From Dyadobacter sandarakinus (GTDB lineage Bacteria > Bacteroidota > Bacteroidia > Cytophagales > Spirosomataceae): a stretch of 64,000 nt of DNA. Shown in pieces: positions 26,311-36,332 of the stretch; the stretch's first letter is position 1, and every line of letters starts with the position of its first letter. Below the pieces are notes generated by a model, which had not been told where the DNA came from, made no database searches, and worked only from the letters and a program-made list of their open reading frames with translations. Location of the stretch: contig NZ_CP056775.1 in assembly GCF_016894445.1 (NCBI RefSeq), positions 2,358,001 through 2,422,000 on the forward strand, read 5' to 3'. The translations under genes were made by a program, and so were the position numbers.

Positions 26311-27795
26311 TTACTGTAATGCCCATACACTCACGGACCGGCCGCGAACACTGAACCAGGCATTTCCATCCTCACCGACCACCACCGGCTCGGAAACATT
26401 TCCCAGGTGATCCGAGAACGTTTTGCCCGCATGCTGCGTCCCTACATACATGGTTTTGCCCGCATCCTCATGATTGGAAATCAGCACTGCGCAACCCGAA
26501 CCTTCGTGCGCATCGTCGCCTTCCCGTGTCCAGCCAATGCAGTTGATATCATCCAGGTAATCGTGCTGCGGGCCGTATGCCAGGTGTTTTCTGATGCGTA
26601 GCAAATTTTCAAGCGGTTCCAGGCGCATCAGCGTGATTTCGTGCTCCTGCTCGTCGGGACCCAGGTCGGTGTACTTGGATCCGTACAAATCCGTGTAAAA
26701 AACGCACGGATACCCGGCTTCCCTCAGCAGTATAATGGCATAAGCAAGGGGACGGAACCAGCCTTCCACGATTTGTTCGAGTGATTGGAGCGGCTGGGTA
26801 TCATGGTTTTCCACCAGGGTTACGGCCAGTTCGGGGCGGGTTTGCACCAGCGTATTATCCAGGATTGTGCGCAGGTCGTAGTGTTCGTTTTCTTTCGAAG
26901 CCCTGAAAAAATTACCCTGCAAAGGTGCATCAAACAGCGAAACACGGCCAGCAGTTGCCTCTATGTAAGTAAGCATGGATTCCAGATCGTACGGTGCCCA
27001 GTACTCTCCTACGGTGAAAAACTCGCGCTGGTACTTTCCTCTCAGGTGGTCGAGCCACTCGTTGAAGAATGCCGGGTCCATGTGCTTGATCGCATCCAGC
27101 CTGAAACCGTCGCATTGTACGGTTTCCACAAACCACTCACCCCACCTGATCAGTTCCTCCCGTACGTGTGGATTCCGGAAATCGATATCCGAAAGCATAA
27201 GGTAATCGTAATTACCATTTTCAAAGTCGAGTACATCCTGCCAGCCATCGCCATACTGATTCTGAATGCTGTAAATGGCGTTTTGCTGGTTTTCTGCATT
27301 GTAGTCTACCCCCGAAAAACATTGAAAGTCCCAGACAAACTGCGAGTATTTCCCAGCCCTGCCCGGGAACGTAAACTTGGTATAAGCCTGGATCTCAAAG
27401 GTGTCACTTGCAAACTCGGTCCTGTTTTCGGGCGTAACTTCCTTTACCGGCACGGTTTCCACTTCATCTGCCCCGCCCATGTGGTTGAGCACGATGTCGC
27501 AATAAACCTGAAGGCCGGCTTCCTTACCCGCTGCTATGGCTGCAATCAGCTCTTCCTTGGTACCATACTTGGTCCGAACCGAACCTTTCTGATCAAATTC
27601 GCCCAGGTCGTACAAGTCGTAAGAGTCGTACCCTGAGGACTTATCGCCGTCCATCCCCTTGTGAGCCGGGGGTAACCACACCGTGTCAAAGCCAATGTTC
27701 TTCAACCTGGGCGCTTCGTTCCCAAAGTGCCTCCATAAGCTTCCGTCCGCAGGATAATACCATTCGAAGAACTGAAGCATTGTAAAATTTTCCAT
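26311..27795 (-). CDS. Cytoplasmic alpha-amylase (GH13)
   Basis: About 494 residues, similar in length to bacterial cytosolic GH13 subfamily 5 amylases, with no signal peptide. The (beta/alpha)8 landmarks are present: D-I-V-L-N-H-M (region I), F-R-L-D-A-I-K-H (nucleophile D234), F-T-V-G-E-Y-W (acid/base E264) and V-E-N-H-D-T-Q (D332). It should hydrolyse internal alpha-1,4 glucan bonds, probably of stored glycogen or imported maltodextrin. The C-terminal domain C is present. It is not beside a starch-utilisation cluster (no SusC/D or glycogen genes here), so its local partners are unclear. Confidence 0.93.
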   Translation of the reverse strand: MENFTMLQFFEWYYPADGSLWRHFGNEAPRLKNIGFDTVWLPPAHKGMDGDKSSGYDSYDLYDLGEFDQKGSVRTKYGTKEELIAAIAAGKEAGLQVYCDIVLNHMGGADEVETVPVKEVTPENRTEFASDTFEIQAYTKFTFPGRAGKYSQFVWDFQCFSGVDYNAENQQNAIYSIQNQYGDGWQDVLDFENGNYDYLMLSDIDFRNPHVREELIRWGEWFVETVQCDGFRLDAIKHMDPAFFNEWLDHLRGKYQREFFTVGEYWAPYDLESMLTYIEATAGRVSLFDAPLQGNFFRASKENEHYDLRTILDNTLVQTRPELAVTLVENHDTQPLQSLEQIVEGWFRPLAYAIILLREAGYPCVFYTDLYGSKYTDLGPDEQEHEITLMRLEPLENLLRIRKHLAYGPQHDYLDDINCIGWTREGDDAHEGSGCAVLISNHEDAGKTMYVGTQHAGKTFSDHLGNVSEPVVVGEDGNAWFSVRGRSVSVWALQ

Positions 27796-27881
27796 AAGAT
27801 TAAATAGTGGGCTGCGGGATTAAATGCAGTAAATACCCACTTAAATAACCGTACCTGCCCTTTTTATGGAAAACTGTGGTA

Positions 27882-30800
27882 TCACAGTTTGACTACCGGC
27901 ACGCTGTACCTGCCTTCCGGCACATTTACGATTATTTGATAAATACCAGAAGGCAGCGCCTCCATATCCACGGACAGGCCGCCATTTTCAACCTTTACAT
28001 GGTCGCGGGCGATGTGGGTACGTCCGCCTGCGTCCACTACCTGCACCTTTGCCGTGCGGCTTTCCGATGAAGGCAGCTGTACTTTCAGCGTACTTTGTAC
28101 GGGGTTCGGGAAAAAAGTTACGGCTCCGGCTCCGGCCTCTACTTTCACAATCCGGCTGTACCTGAATCTCGCATCCCGGTCCACCTGTTTGATCCTGTAA
28201 TAAGTAATGCCCGCTGCCGCCTGACCGTCGGTAAACCGATAGGTACTTGTGGTTTTTACAGTACCCGCCGCGGTCACGGTACCCAATGCTTCAAAACTGC
28301 TCGCATCCCTGCTTTTTTGTACTACAAAATAATCACTGCCGGCTTCCCCGGACGTACTCCAGTTCAGGATGTTACCTTCCGCTGTATGGGCAGCTGTAAA
28401 ACTGATCCATGTCACCGGCAGCGGGCCTACCGGAGGCGCATCGGATAATCCGAAACCTGAAAAACCCGAGTCGAACGAGGCTGTGTAGGCCAGGTCGGTA
28501 TCAAAGGCTGACGATACCTGCACCTCTGCGAAAGAGGAAACCGCCGTGTTGCCGGCACCAATGCTGCCTGCACTTTTGCCCATGGAAGTAATGGCCGAAC
28601 CATTGAAATTGGGCAATTCCGACGTTTTGTAGTACAATGTGATTTCGTACTTCCCAGCCGGATTATTGAACTCGGGAGTCACTTTATAAGTCTTTCTCGT
28701 AATGTGATAACTTCCCACCCAGCCGGTTTCATCCTTTCCGGTACGATCAATCTCCATGATAGTACAGCCATAATCATGCGCCGACAAGTTGCGGATACGC
28801 CCGATCAGTGTCCCATCCTCAGGGTGATAAAAAACAGCCGTTTCATTGGGGCCAAGGTATTCAGATGCACCGTTCCCGGTGTTGACAGCCGTGCGTATCT
28901 GTGTAGAATTGGAGGCTGTCAGCTTCACGTCATCCACCGCCCAGTGGAAAGTAAGATTTGCCACAAAATGAAACCTGATCCTCATGCCGGCATTGGCATA
29001 CGCATCCGGTATACCGATGGTACGCTTGTCGGGGGTACCAGTAAAGAGATTGCCCAGCACGCCCGAATCTTCATTGATCGTGAGCAGGTTGTGCCACTCT
29101 GTGCCATCCCAAACATCCACCATGCCGGTTTCGGGTACGCCATCTTCGTAGGGCAGCCACGTTTGTGAAAATGTGAGGACAAGGTTCTTTTTACCCTGGG
29201 TATTGATGACGGGAGATAAAAGGATTTCATCACTTACATGGTCGGGCCGGATGACGTCATTTCCGGTCACTCGGAAAAACGGTCTTCCGTCCTGATTAAG
29301 GTACTGGTCAAAAGGCGCTACCAGGAACCAGGTGTTCGGGCTGGTACCTCCATTGATCGTCCCCCATCCCTGCTGCCCGGTATCAAAACCGGAGCTGAGC
29401 AGTTCTTCCGTGTAATTGCCGGGAGTAAGGTCATCATCCACGATCGTCAGGGTAAAATTTTGCTTTGTCTCTGCTGAAAATGCATTGCCGCCATGCGCAT
29501 CCAGCTTGTATGAAAGCAAAATGGTTTCCGCACCTTCCACATAGGCATCATTGTAAATACGTACGGTAATATCCCGTGACAGTGCGCCGCTCTGAAGCGT
29601 CACAACTGCTGGCGAGATGGTGTAGTCGCCGGTAACCCCGCTCCTGGCGGTACCTCCGGGTGTATCAAGCGTAACGGTGACAGGCGCAGACGGAGCCTTG
29701 TCAATCGAGATCCTGACTTTTTTCTCCACATACGGCAGGCAGCCCTGCCCCTGCGTTCCTTCGCCCTCATTCATGGTCTGGCTTTCCAATGCAAAATGTA
29801 CTGCCGGGGTCACCTGGCAGGAATACACCCGTACATTGTCGACATACCAGCCGTCGTACCCGCTGCATTGGTCTGTCCCGAAATCCCAACGGAACCGGAT
29901 CTTATCCCCGGCTTCAAGTCCCACAGCTGTAAGGTCCACCTGGCTTTGTCCCCAGCTTCCTGCCACAGAGCCGTCGTCTGTACCCGAAAATGCAGGTTCG
30001 CCGGCAAGCGGATTGATTCCTGCTTCACTCGTAGACCAGTAGGAAAGTACCACGTTGTTGTAGGGATTGGCAGTAAATGCGCTGGCGGGAAGTAGTTTCC
30101 AGCTGCCGCCATTGATGCTGTATTTGACATTTCCACCGTCTGCCGCGGCTTCTGTTGCTACGTAATGATCAAACACGAGATGCAGGTTACCGGCCGTTTC
30201 TTCGGGGATGGTGATGACCGGGCTGGTCAGTGTGATAACCCCTTCCTGGGACGAGCCCGAGCAGTCGCCGCCGGGATAGTCGTAGGCAAATGCGGCACTT
30301 CCGCCGTGGTTGCGCGGCGCGGCCGCCACGGACCAGTTCCTTGCTACCCAGGTAGATGAAGATGTTGCAAAGCTCGTCTTAAAGTCACCCAATCCATGCT
30401 CAAAATCCTCATTGAAAATGGCCAGGCCGGGATTAGCGCCTTCACACAGCGGGGGAGCATCGGCCAGCAGCTTCTGGAAATTGCAGGGATTGTCGAGGCG
30501 CAGCTCCACTGCCTGAATTACTTTGGAAAGCTGCACGAGATCCGCAGCGCTGATTTTTTCGGTAGATTCTTCTGCCGCATTGTCGTCCGTAGAAAGCTGC
30601 ATCAGCGTTTCGCCCAGCAGGTCTTCCCCGGCAGCTTCCAGGATGTCGGCCTGCGCGGAGAAATCAGTGGTTCGGGTCATGTACTCCGCCTGCGCCCGCC
30701 AGAAGATGTGCGCGGCCTTGGTAAGCCCTATGCCGGTAATGGTTTGCCCGTTGTAAGTACCTCCGTCTACCAGCAATGCATAAGCATGATTAATCACGCC

Positions 30801-32108
30801 GCTGTTGAGATGCACACCGCCAAAATCACCATTGCCGCACCAGTACTGCGGATCGGACACTTTACCCGGATTACCAAAGCAGGTAGGATCCCACATATCG
30901 CGGATAGCGCCGCCAAAGCCCGTGGTTTTTTCGCCCAGCTGCCAGCGTGTGGAACTGTTACAGCCCGTGCGCTGCTGACTGGTTTGTTCACCCTGATCCA
31001 TGTAATTGTTGAGCTGGTCCACCGTCTCGCCCCAGATGTCGGAATATCCTTCATTCAATGCACCCGACTGCCAGCCGTAGACGAGCCCGCTGGTATATTC
31101 CGTGTAAGCATGGCCCCATTCATGCGCTACCACATCGTCGGCGGCGGTACCCGTGCAGTAGTTGGCACTGATACCATTCCAGTTGGCATTCGGACAATTG
31201 ATTGCAGGACTGTTATTTATCGTGATCATAGGCGCATCCAGGCCGTCGAATGAAGTACGGCCGAATGCATTTTTCATCAGGTTGTATATAAATGCGGAAG
31301 TTTCCACCTCCGAGCGCTGCCATACGTCGAGGGTACCGGGCAGTGCGTCCCCTTCATTCCATGTCAGGTATGCCGGGGAAATATATTTTTCATAAAGGGT
31401 ACGGTGTATGCTGTGATTGCCTGTAAACTGCTCAATGAGCCGGCCATCGTGGGCTTCTATGTAAAGAAACTCCCGGATACCCGCATCACTTCGCACCTCC
31501 ACTTCATACACCAGGTAAGCAGGACCACGATAGCCTTGTACCAGGCCTTTTTGAAAAACGTACAGGGTTGACTTATGGGCGCGCAGCGGCTGATCGAGCG
31601 GCCTTTCTCCTTTTCCACCCACATAACCCAGCGCAATGCGCTCCGCATCTGCCTGGTTGAGGCGGGGCACCGGATTGATCTTTATACCGGAGATAAAATT
31701 TCCATTAAGTCCGGAGAGTCCCATGTTGCCCGTAAAATGGAATTTCAGTATGCCATCGAATACGGGAACTCCCCGGTAGGTTTGCTGCAGAGCGACGTGT
31801 TTTTTGCCATAGCTATCTACTTTTTCATCCTTCACGCTGAATTCGTCCAGTGCCGGCCTGATGCCAAACAGCCGCGCATTGTCGCGTACAAATCCCAGCG
31901 ACCTGGCAGCAGTGCTTGCTCCGGGCAACTGAAATGGCTTTGATTTGGGGAAACGCAGGTAGCTGAGCGAACCGGTTGCTTTGTCGGTGGTGGCATGGGC
32001 GCCTGTCTGCGCGGCAAAAGCTTCAATTTCTTTCTGGGCGATGCCCTGGGCGTGGCTGCCCCATGCGCATAGTACTGCACATAACACGAGTAGTGCTTTT
32101 TTCATCAT
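27882..32108 (-). CDS. Secreted M4 (thermolysin-family) metalloprotease with T9SS tail
   Basis: About 1408 residues. Signal peptide (K-K-A-L-L-V-L-C-A...), FTP/PepSY propeptide to about 240, then the M4 catalytic domain with H-E-W-G-H at 329-333, third zinc ligand E353 in N-E-G-Y-S-D, and the active His of G-V-H-L-N-S-G near 428. After it come beta-sandwich domains with a Calx-beta-like segment near 800-880 and an FN3-like region before the end. The last 80 residues form a type IX secretion sorting domain (F-F-P-N-P-V...G-I-Y-Q-I-I-V). It should be exported across the outer membrane and released or anchored on the surface to degrade protein. It appears complete. Confidence 0.93.
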   Translation of the reverse strand: MMKKALLVLCAVLCAWGSHAQGIAQKEIEAFAAQTGAHATTDKATGSLSYLRFPKSKPFQLPGASTAARSLGFVRDNARLFGIRPALDEFSVKDEKVDSYGKKHVALQQTYRGVPVFDGILKFHFTGNMGLSGLNGNFISGIKINPVPRLNQADAERIALGYVGGKGERPLDQPLRAHKSTLYVFQKGLVQGYRGPAYLVYEVEVRSDAGIREFLYIEAHDGRLIEQFTGNHSIHRTLYEKYISPAYLTWNEGDALPGTLDVWQRSEVETSAFIYNLMKNAFGRTSFDGLDAPMITINNSPAINCPNANWNGISANYCTGTAADDVVAHEWGHAYTEYTSGLVYGWQSGALNEGYSDIWGETVDQLNNYMDQGEQTSQQRTGCNSSTRWQLGEKTTGFGGAIRDMWDPTCFGNPGKVSDPQYWCGNGDFGGVHLNSGVINHAYALLVDGGTYNGQTITGIGLTKAAHIFWRAQAEYMTRTTDFSAQADILEAAGEDLLGETLMQLSTDDNAAEESTEKISAADLVQLSKVIQAVELRLDNPCNFQKLLADAPPLCEGANPGLAIFNEDFEHGLGDFKTSFATSSSTWVARNWSVAAAPRNHGGSAAFAYDYPGGDCSGSSQEGVITLTSPVITIPEETAGNLHLVFDHYVATEAAADGGNVKYSINGGSWKLLPASAFTANPYNNVVLSYWSTSEAGINPLAGEPAFSGTDDGSVAGSWGQSQVDLTAVGLEAGDKIRFRWDFGTDQCSGYDGWYVDNVRVYSCQVTPAVHFALESQTMNEGEGTQGQGCLPYVEKKVRISIDKAPSAPVTVTLDTPGGTARSGVTGDYTISPAVVTLQSGALSRDITVRIYNDAYVEGAETILLSYKLDAHGGNAFSAETKQNFTLTIVDDDLTPGNYTEELLSSGFDTGQQGWGTINGGTSPNTWFLVAPFDQYLNQDGRPFFRVTGNDVIRPDHVSDEILLSPVINTQGKKNLVLTFSQTWLPYEDGVPETGMVDVWDGTEWHNLLTINEDSGVLGNLFTGTPDKRTIGIPDAYANAGMRIRFHFVANLTFHWAVDDVKLTASNSTQIRTAVNTGNGASEYLGPNETAVFYHPEDGTLIGRIRNLSAHDYGCTIMEIDRTGKDETGWVGSYHITRKTYKVTPEFNNPAGKYEITLYYKTSELPNFNGSAITSMGKSAGSIGAGNTAVSSFAEVQVSSAFDTDLAYTASFDSGFSGFGLSDAPPVGPLPVTWISFTAAHTAEGNILNWSTSGEAGSDYFVVQKSRDASSFEALGTVTAAGTVKTTSTYRFTDGQAAAGITYYRIKQVDRDARFRYSRIVKVEAGAGAVTFFPNPVQSTLKVQLPSSESRTAKVQVVDAGGRTHIARDHVKVENGGLSVDMEALPSGIYQIIVNVPEGRYSVPVVKL

Positions 32109-32255
32109 GAATCAGGTTGGGGGTGAATCAGTCTGAATTTATCAAAAGCACGAGTCAATGCAATGGGATTATTACTAAACGGCAGGCAGCCGGAAAAAGC
32201 CTAAGTTGTTGTTTTACAAACAAATAAAACTTTCTCCGGCAAACCCTTACGTACA

Positions 32256-34031
32256 TTACCCTATGCCGCCGGTCATCACCTGGCGGATGGTTTGCCGGAT
32301 GAGGGACATCGCGTCCGGGTCACCTTTGAGCAATGCTTTATTGTATTTGGCAAACTGCTCCATTGTCACGTGTGCAGGCAGGATTGGCACATTCGGGTCC
32401 ACCACAACATCCAGCACAACAGGCCTGTCTGCCGAAAGTGCCTGCTCCAATGCCGGTACAACCCCGGCAGCGGTCTCAACCCGGATCCCGCCCAGTCCCA
32501 GCGAGTGCGCGAAGGCTGCGTAGTTTACATCGGGAATAGACTGAGAATCCTCAAACTTGGGTTCGCCTCCTTCCATACGCTGCTCCCAGGTTACCATATT
32601 GAGGTCGCGATTGTTGAGGACAATGATCACCAGCGTGGGACTGGCCCACTCCTGCCAGTATTTGGAAATGGTAATGAGCTCGTTCATACCCAGCATTTGC
32701 ATAGCTCCGTCACCGACAATCGCAAATGCCGGCTTGTCGGGATAGGCGAACTTGGCAGCCACTGCATAGGGCACGGCCGGGCACATGGTTGCCAGGTTAC
32801 CTGACAGTGATGCAAGCATTCCCTCCCGGATCCTGATATTCCGCGCAAACCAGAATGCGGAAGTACCTGAATCAGCCGTGATAATGCTGTAATCGGGTAA
32901 CCTGGGCGAGAGTTCCTGAAGTACCAGCTGCGGGTTGATCGGGTCGGCTTCCAGGCGGGCACGCTGCTCCACGGTATCCCACCACTCATTGATGCCTTTA
33001 GCAATTCCGTCCTGCCAGGAGCGGTCGGTCTTATGCGTCAAAAGAGGAATCAATCCCTGCAGGGTACTTTTACTGTCGCCAAGGAGGTTCACTTCCATCG
33101 GGTACCGGATGCTCAGCATTTTACCATCAATGTCAATCTGCACCCCGCGCGCCTGCCCCGGCTGCGGCAGGTACTCGGTATAGGGAAAGCTGCTGCCGAT
33201 CATAAGCAGCGTATCACAGTTTTCCATCATGTCCCAGCTGGGCTTGGTTCCCAGCAGGCCGATGCTTCCGGTCACATATGGAAGGTCGTCCGGGAGCACG
33301 GCCTTGCCCAGCAAAGCTTTGGCTACTCCGGCTCCCAGCAAGCCCGCCACAACCTTGATCTCCTCCACCGCGCTGAATGCCCCGGCCCCAACAAGTATGG
33401 CGACCTTTTCACCTGCATTCAGTACATCGGCGGCGCGCTGAAGCTCGTCGTCGGCGGGGATGACCCGGGCAGCGGAATAGCCCACTCCGGTAAAAACGCT
33501 GCCATGCTTCCGCGGCGGCTCCTCTACTGCTTTCTCCTCCTGCACGTCTACCGGGATGATCACTGCTGTCACCGTACGTTCCATATGTGCGATACGGAAA
33601 GCACGGTCGATCACCTGCCTGGCCTGCGCAGGATGAACCACGACCTGAAGATAGTCTGATGCTACATCTTTATACAGGGAAGCAAGGTCCACTTCCTGCT
33701 GATAGCTGCTACCCAGCGAGCTCCGCCTCTGCTGGCCGATGATGGCCACCACGGGCTGATGATCCAGCTTGGCATCATACAATCCATTGAGCAGGTGAAT
33801 CGCGCCCGGACCGGAGGTGGCTACACACACGCCTGTTTCGCCGGTAAACTTGGCATGTGCGCAAGCCATAAAGGCGGCCATCTCCTCATGCCGGGTCTGG
33901 ATAAAACGTACCTGGTCTTTTCCCCGGTTGAGGGCTCCGAGCAGACCATTGATCCCGTCGCCCGGGTAGCCGAAAACCTGACGGACCTGCCATTCTACAA
34001 GGCGCTGAACAATAAAATCGCTGACATTCAT
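32256..34031 (-). CDS. Thiamine-diphosphate enzyme, pyruvate oxidase/dehydrogenase-like (PoxB type)
   Basis: About 591 residues with the three-domain ThDP plan. The N-terminal pyrimidine domain has catalytic Glu in R-H-E-E-M-A-A-F (about 50), and the C-terminal PP domain has G-D-G-A-M-Q-M followed after about 27 residues by N-N-R-D. The middle domain binds FAD in PoxB; the sequence here has G-V-G-A-G-A-F and I-G-S-S-F-P. Closest family by layout is PoxB/Pox5, which converts pyruvate to acetate or acetyl phosphate with quinone or oxygen; acetolactate synthase is the alternative. It is monocistronic, with no partner gene and no regulatory subunit. Confidence 0.85.
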   Translation of the reverse strand: MNVSDFIVQRLVEWQVRQVFGYPGDGINGLLGALNRGKDQVRFIQTRHEEMAAFMACAHAKFTGETGVCVATSGPGAIHLLNGLYDAKLDHQPVVAIIGQQRRSSLGSSYQQEVDLASLYKDVASDYLQVVVHPAQARQVIDRAFRIAHMERTVTAVIIPVDVQEEKAVEEPPRKHGSVFTGVGYSAARVIPADDELQRAADVLNAGEKVAILVGAGAFSAVEEIKVVAGLLGAGVAKALLGKAVLPDDLPYVTGSIGLLGTKPSWDMMENCDTLLMIGSSFPYTEYLPQPGQARGVQIDIDGKMLSIRYPMEVNLLGDSKSTLQGLIPLLTHKTDRSWQDGIAKGINEWWDTVEQRARLEADPINPQLVLQELSPRLPDYSIITADSGTSAFWFARNIRIREGMLASLSGNLATMCPAVPYAVAAKFAYPDKPAFAIVGDGAMQMLGMNELITISKYWQEWASPTLVIIVLNNRDLNMVTWEQRMEGGEPKFEDSQSIPDVNYAAFAHSLGLGGIRVETAAGVVPALEQALSADRPVVLDVVVDPNVPILPAHVTMEQFAKYNKALLKGDPDAMSLIRQTIRQVMTGGIG

Positions 34032-34360
34032 AAGAAGTTGCTATTGGGATGTGGCTTTTGAACCGGATTGAAGTGCTGCTATCCGGGTAAAAACCATTCC
34101 TGCAGTACCCGGCATTTCTATCGCAGGAACAATCCCTGAAAGCTGCTGGGGTGGCGTGAAAAAGTCTGACGATGCGGGCAACTTTGCAGTTGAAGAAGGC
34201 ATTTTTGTTTAAGCCAGCTTAAACATTCCGTTACGAAATGTTGTCAAAGTGCTTATTTGTTGATAATATTCTTAACTTTTCGATGTGATCAAAAGGAAGT
34301 CTGGCAGTAGCACCCCGGAATGTACGAAGGCCCGAAGCAAAACAGCGGCTGCAAAACATA
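34032..34360. other. Intergenic region without visible genes
   Basis: About 330 bases between the divergent PoxB-like gene and the next promoter. No reading frame, RNA structure or repeat stands out. It should hold the PoxB-like promoter. Confidence 0.45.
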
Positions 34361-34393
34361 TCTGATTTTATAACCGTTAGATAACTAAATTTG
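34361..34393 (+). promoter_or_regulatory. Bacteroidota-type promoter
   Basis: TCTG at 34361-34364 and a perfect -7 element TAAATTTG at 34386-34393, with 21 bases between. It would give a leader of about 65 bases before the 34466 ATG (or 93 before 34493). Confidence 0.45.
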
Positions 34394-34465
34394 TGATTAT
34401 CAACCATTAATCTATCAAGAGGAACACGTTTTGTAGTAATACTTCAAAGCCTCAAACTAAGCCCG

Positions 34466-34753
34466 ATGCGAAAATTCAGCTACGTTTTTATAATGGAGAT
34501 TCCTTATTTTAACCTTGCGGATTATCAGCCGATTGGTAAAAATCCTGACCCGGCGGATCAGGACCTGACCATTTATGTAAAACCGGGCTCTACTTTCTTT
34601 TATTTATATGATAAAATTATCCGGAAACTTTTCTGCTTCGTTCCGGAGGACCGTACCCAGGCACTTGTACCCAAAGACGTGTTTGTGGCCTATTACCTGA
34701 AGTACCCCGAAAATCAGATCGCTTCCTTCTACAGAGCGCTGGCCATGCGCTGA
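34466..34753 (+). CDS. Small hypothetical protein
   Basis: 95 residues, or 86 from the second ATG at 34493 (M-E-I-P-Y-F-N). It is soluble with aromatic-rich strands and no signal peptide or helix-turn-helix motif. I do not recognise a family. The promoter 70-100 bases upstream supports expression. The following gene starts 142 bases later and has its own promoter, so it may be monocistronic. Confidence 0.5.
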   Translation: MRKFSYVFIMEIPYFNLADYQPIGKNPDPADQDLTIYVKPGSTFFYLYDKIIRKLFCFVPEDRTQALVPKDVFVAYYLKYPENQIASFYRALAMR

Positions 34754-34827
34754 CCAAACCCCGCGTCAAACATCTTCCCTGCTGCATTCCAGTCTGTCCG
34801 GCTTTAAAAAAATTCAATGCCCTTCTC

Positions 34828-34857
34828 TTGACAGAACAAAAAACATTTTTAACTTTG
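34828..34857 (+). promoter_or_regulatory. Bacteroidota-type promoter for DUF4153-like gene
   Basis: TTG at 34828-34830, exactly 19 bases, then a perfect TAACTTTG at 34850-34857. The transcript would start near 34864, about 32 bases before the ATG. Confidence 0.6.
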
Positions 34858-34895
34858 AAATGCAAAGTACTTTTTAAATCATTAGCCTTGATCTT

Positions 34896-36140
34896 ATGCG
34901 TGACGACATTCTTTTAAACCTGGACAATCCCCGGCAACTGGAACAGTTGTACCGGAACAACAAACCGACCTTCAAGTCGGCCTTTAATGCGCTTTATCCG
35001 CAGGTCAGCAGCAACCCGCTGGCCGAGGGCTGGTACCAGCGTCTGAATTACGGCTCCGGCAATCCCGACTGGGGAACCCGCAGTGAGCGCGTGTTTGTGG
35101 CAGGAGCGGCCGTGCTGTCGGCATTTCTGGCCAAGCTGCCCGAAATGCTTTCCTTGGAGCCCGATCTCTACTTTCAGCGCAATGTAAGCTTTGTGGTTTT
35201 TCCCGTGCTGATCACCTACTTCGCCTGGAAAAACGGGCTGAATACGCGAACGGTCACCTGGCTGTCGGGAATGTTGCTGGCGTCGGTAGTTTTTATCAAT
35301 GTCCTGCCGCAGAACAGTACAGGTGATACTTTGCTGCTTTCGTGCCTGCATCTGCCTTTTTTCCTCTGGTCGCTGCTGGGATTTGCATTCAGCCACGAAA
35401 GAGGGGCCGGGGACGACAAATGGCTGGGTTTCCTGCGGTACAACGGAGAACTGGCCGTGATGATGGCCCTGCTTCTGATCTCCGGCGGGATTACATCTGC
35501 ACTCACGATCAACCTTTTCGGACTGATCGGCTGGAACATTGAAAAGCCGTATTTCAACTATGTAGTCATTTGCGGACTTGCTGCGGTGCCGGTGGTGAGC
35601 ACTTTTATCACTCGGGTACAACCCGGACTGGTGAGCAAAGTTTCGCCCGTCATCGCGCGGCTTTTCAGTCCGGTTGCGCTGGTTATGCTGGTACTGTACC
35701 TGGGGGCTACCCTTTTTTCGGAGAAAGATCCTTTCCACGACCGTGAATTTCTGATCATCTTCAATGCATTGCTGGTGGGCGTCATGGCGCTGATCTTTTT
35801 CTCAGTTGCCGAGGCCGGCTCCACTACCCGGAACCGTACCCAGATCCTGATTTTGTCCCTGCTTTCGGCAGTCACGCTTGTTGTTAATGGTATCGCCCTG
35901 TCGGCAGTGTTGTTCAGGATCACCGAGTGGGGTATTACGCCGAACCGGCTGGCCGTACTGGGTGCCAACCTGCTCATGCTTGCACACCTGGTATACGTTG
36001 CCGTGAGGCTTTTCGGGGCACTTACGCGGCGCAGTGATGTGTCCCTTGTGGGAGCTTCCATGGCGCTGTTCCTGCCTGTATATAGCATTTGGAGCGCGGT
36101 AGTCGTGTTTTTGTTTCCATTGATCTTTGCATTTAAATAA
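34896..36140 (+). CDS. Polytopic membrane protein, DUF4153-like
   Basis: About 414 residues. After a soluble N-terminal 60 residues come about ten hydrophobic helices, including a distinctive N-L-F-G-L-I-G-W-N-I-E-K-P-Y-F-N segment. The arrangement resembles DUF4153 family proteins of unknown function, but I am not certain of the family. There is no transporter signature. It ends with a lysine-capped last helix and is flanked by a terminator on the opposite strand. Confidence 0.65.
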   Translation: MRDDILLNLDNPRQLEQLYRNNKPTFKSAFNALYPQVSSNPLAEGWYQRLNYGSGNPDWGTRSERVFVAGAAVLSAFLAKLPEMLSLEPDLYFQRNVSFVVFPVLITYFAWKNGLNTRTVTWLSGMLLASVVFINVLPQNSTGDTLLLSCLHLPFFLWSLLGFAFSHERGAGDDKWLGFLRYNGELAVMMALLLISGGITSALTINLFGLIGWNIEKPYFNYVVICGLAAVPVVSTFITRVQPGLVSKVSPVIARLFSPVALVMLVLYLGATLFSEKDPFHDREFLIIFNALLVGVMALIFFSVAEAGSTTRNRTQILILSLLSAVTLVVNGIALSAVLFRITEWGITPNRLAVLGANLLMLAHLVYVAVRLFGALTRRSDVSLVGASMALFLPVYSIWSAVVVFLFPLIFAFK

Positions 36141-36253
36141 AAAAATGGCTGGTCTTGATGGAAACCTGCCGGAATTTAAGCCGACAATCGGGAAAACAAC
36201 TGACCGGATTATTTGCATGCGGTATAACATCGCCAACCTGCGATCCCGCGCTG

Positions 36254-36295
36254 AAAAAAGCAGAAGAGGCCACCGGACGTACCGGGGCCTCTTCT
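36254..36295 (-). terminator. Intrinsic terminator of the lyase-like gene
   Basis: A 10-bp stem (36262-36271 with 36286-36295) around a 14-base loop, preceded on the plus strand by GAAAAAAG, which reads as a T run on the minus strand. It sits 37 bases after the stop of the minus-strand gene and also lies behind the plus-strand membrane-protein gene. Confidence 0.75.
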
Positions 36296-36332
36296 GGTAT
36301 ACATTGCGTTATGTGAGACCAATCCTGTGGGA

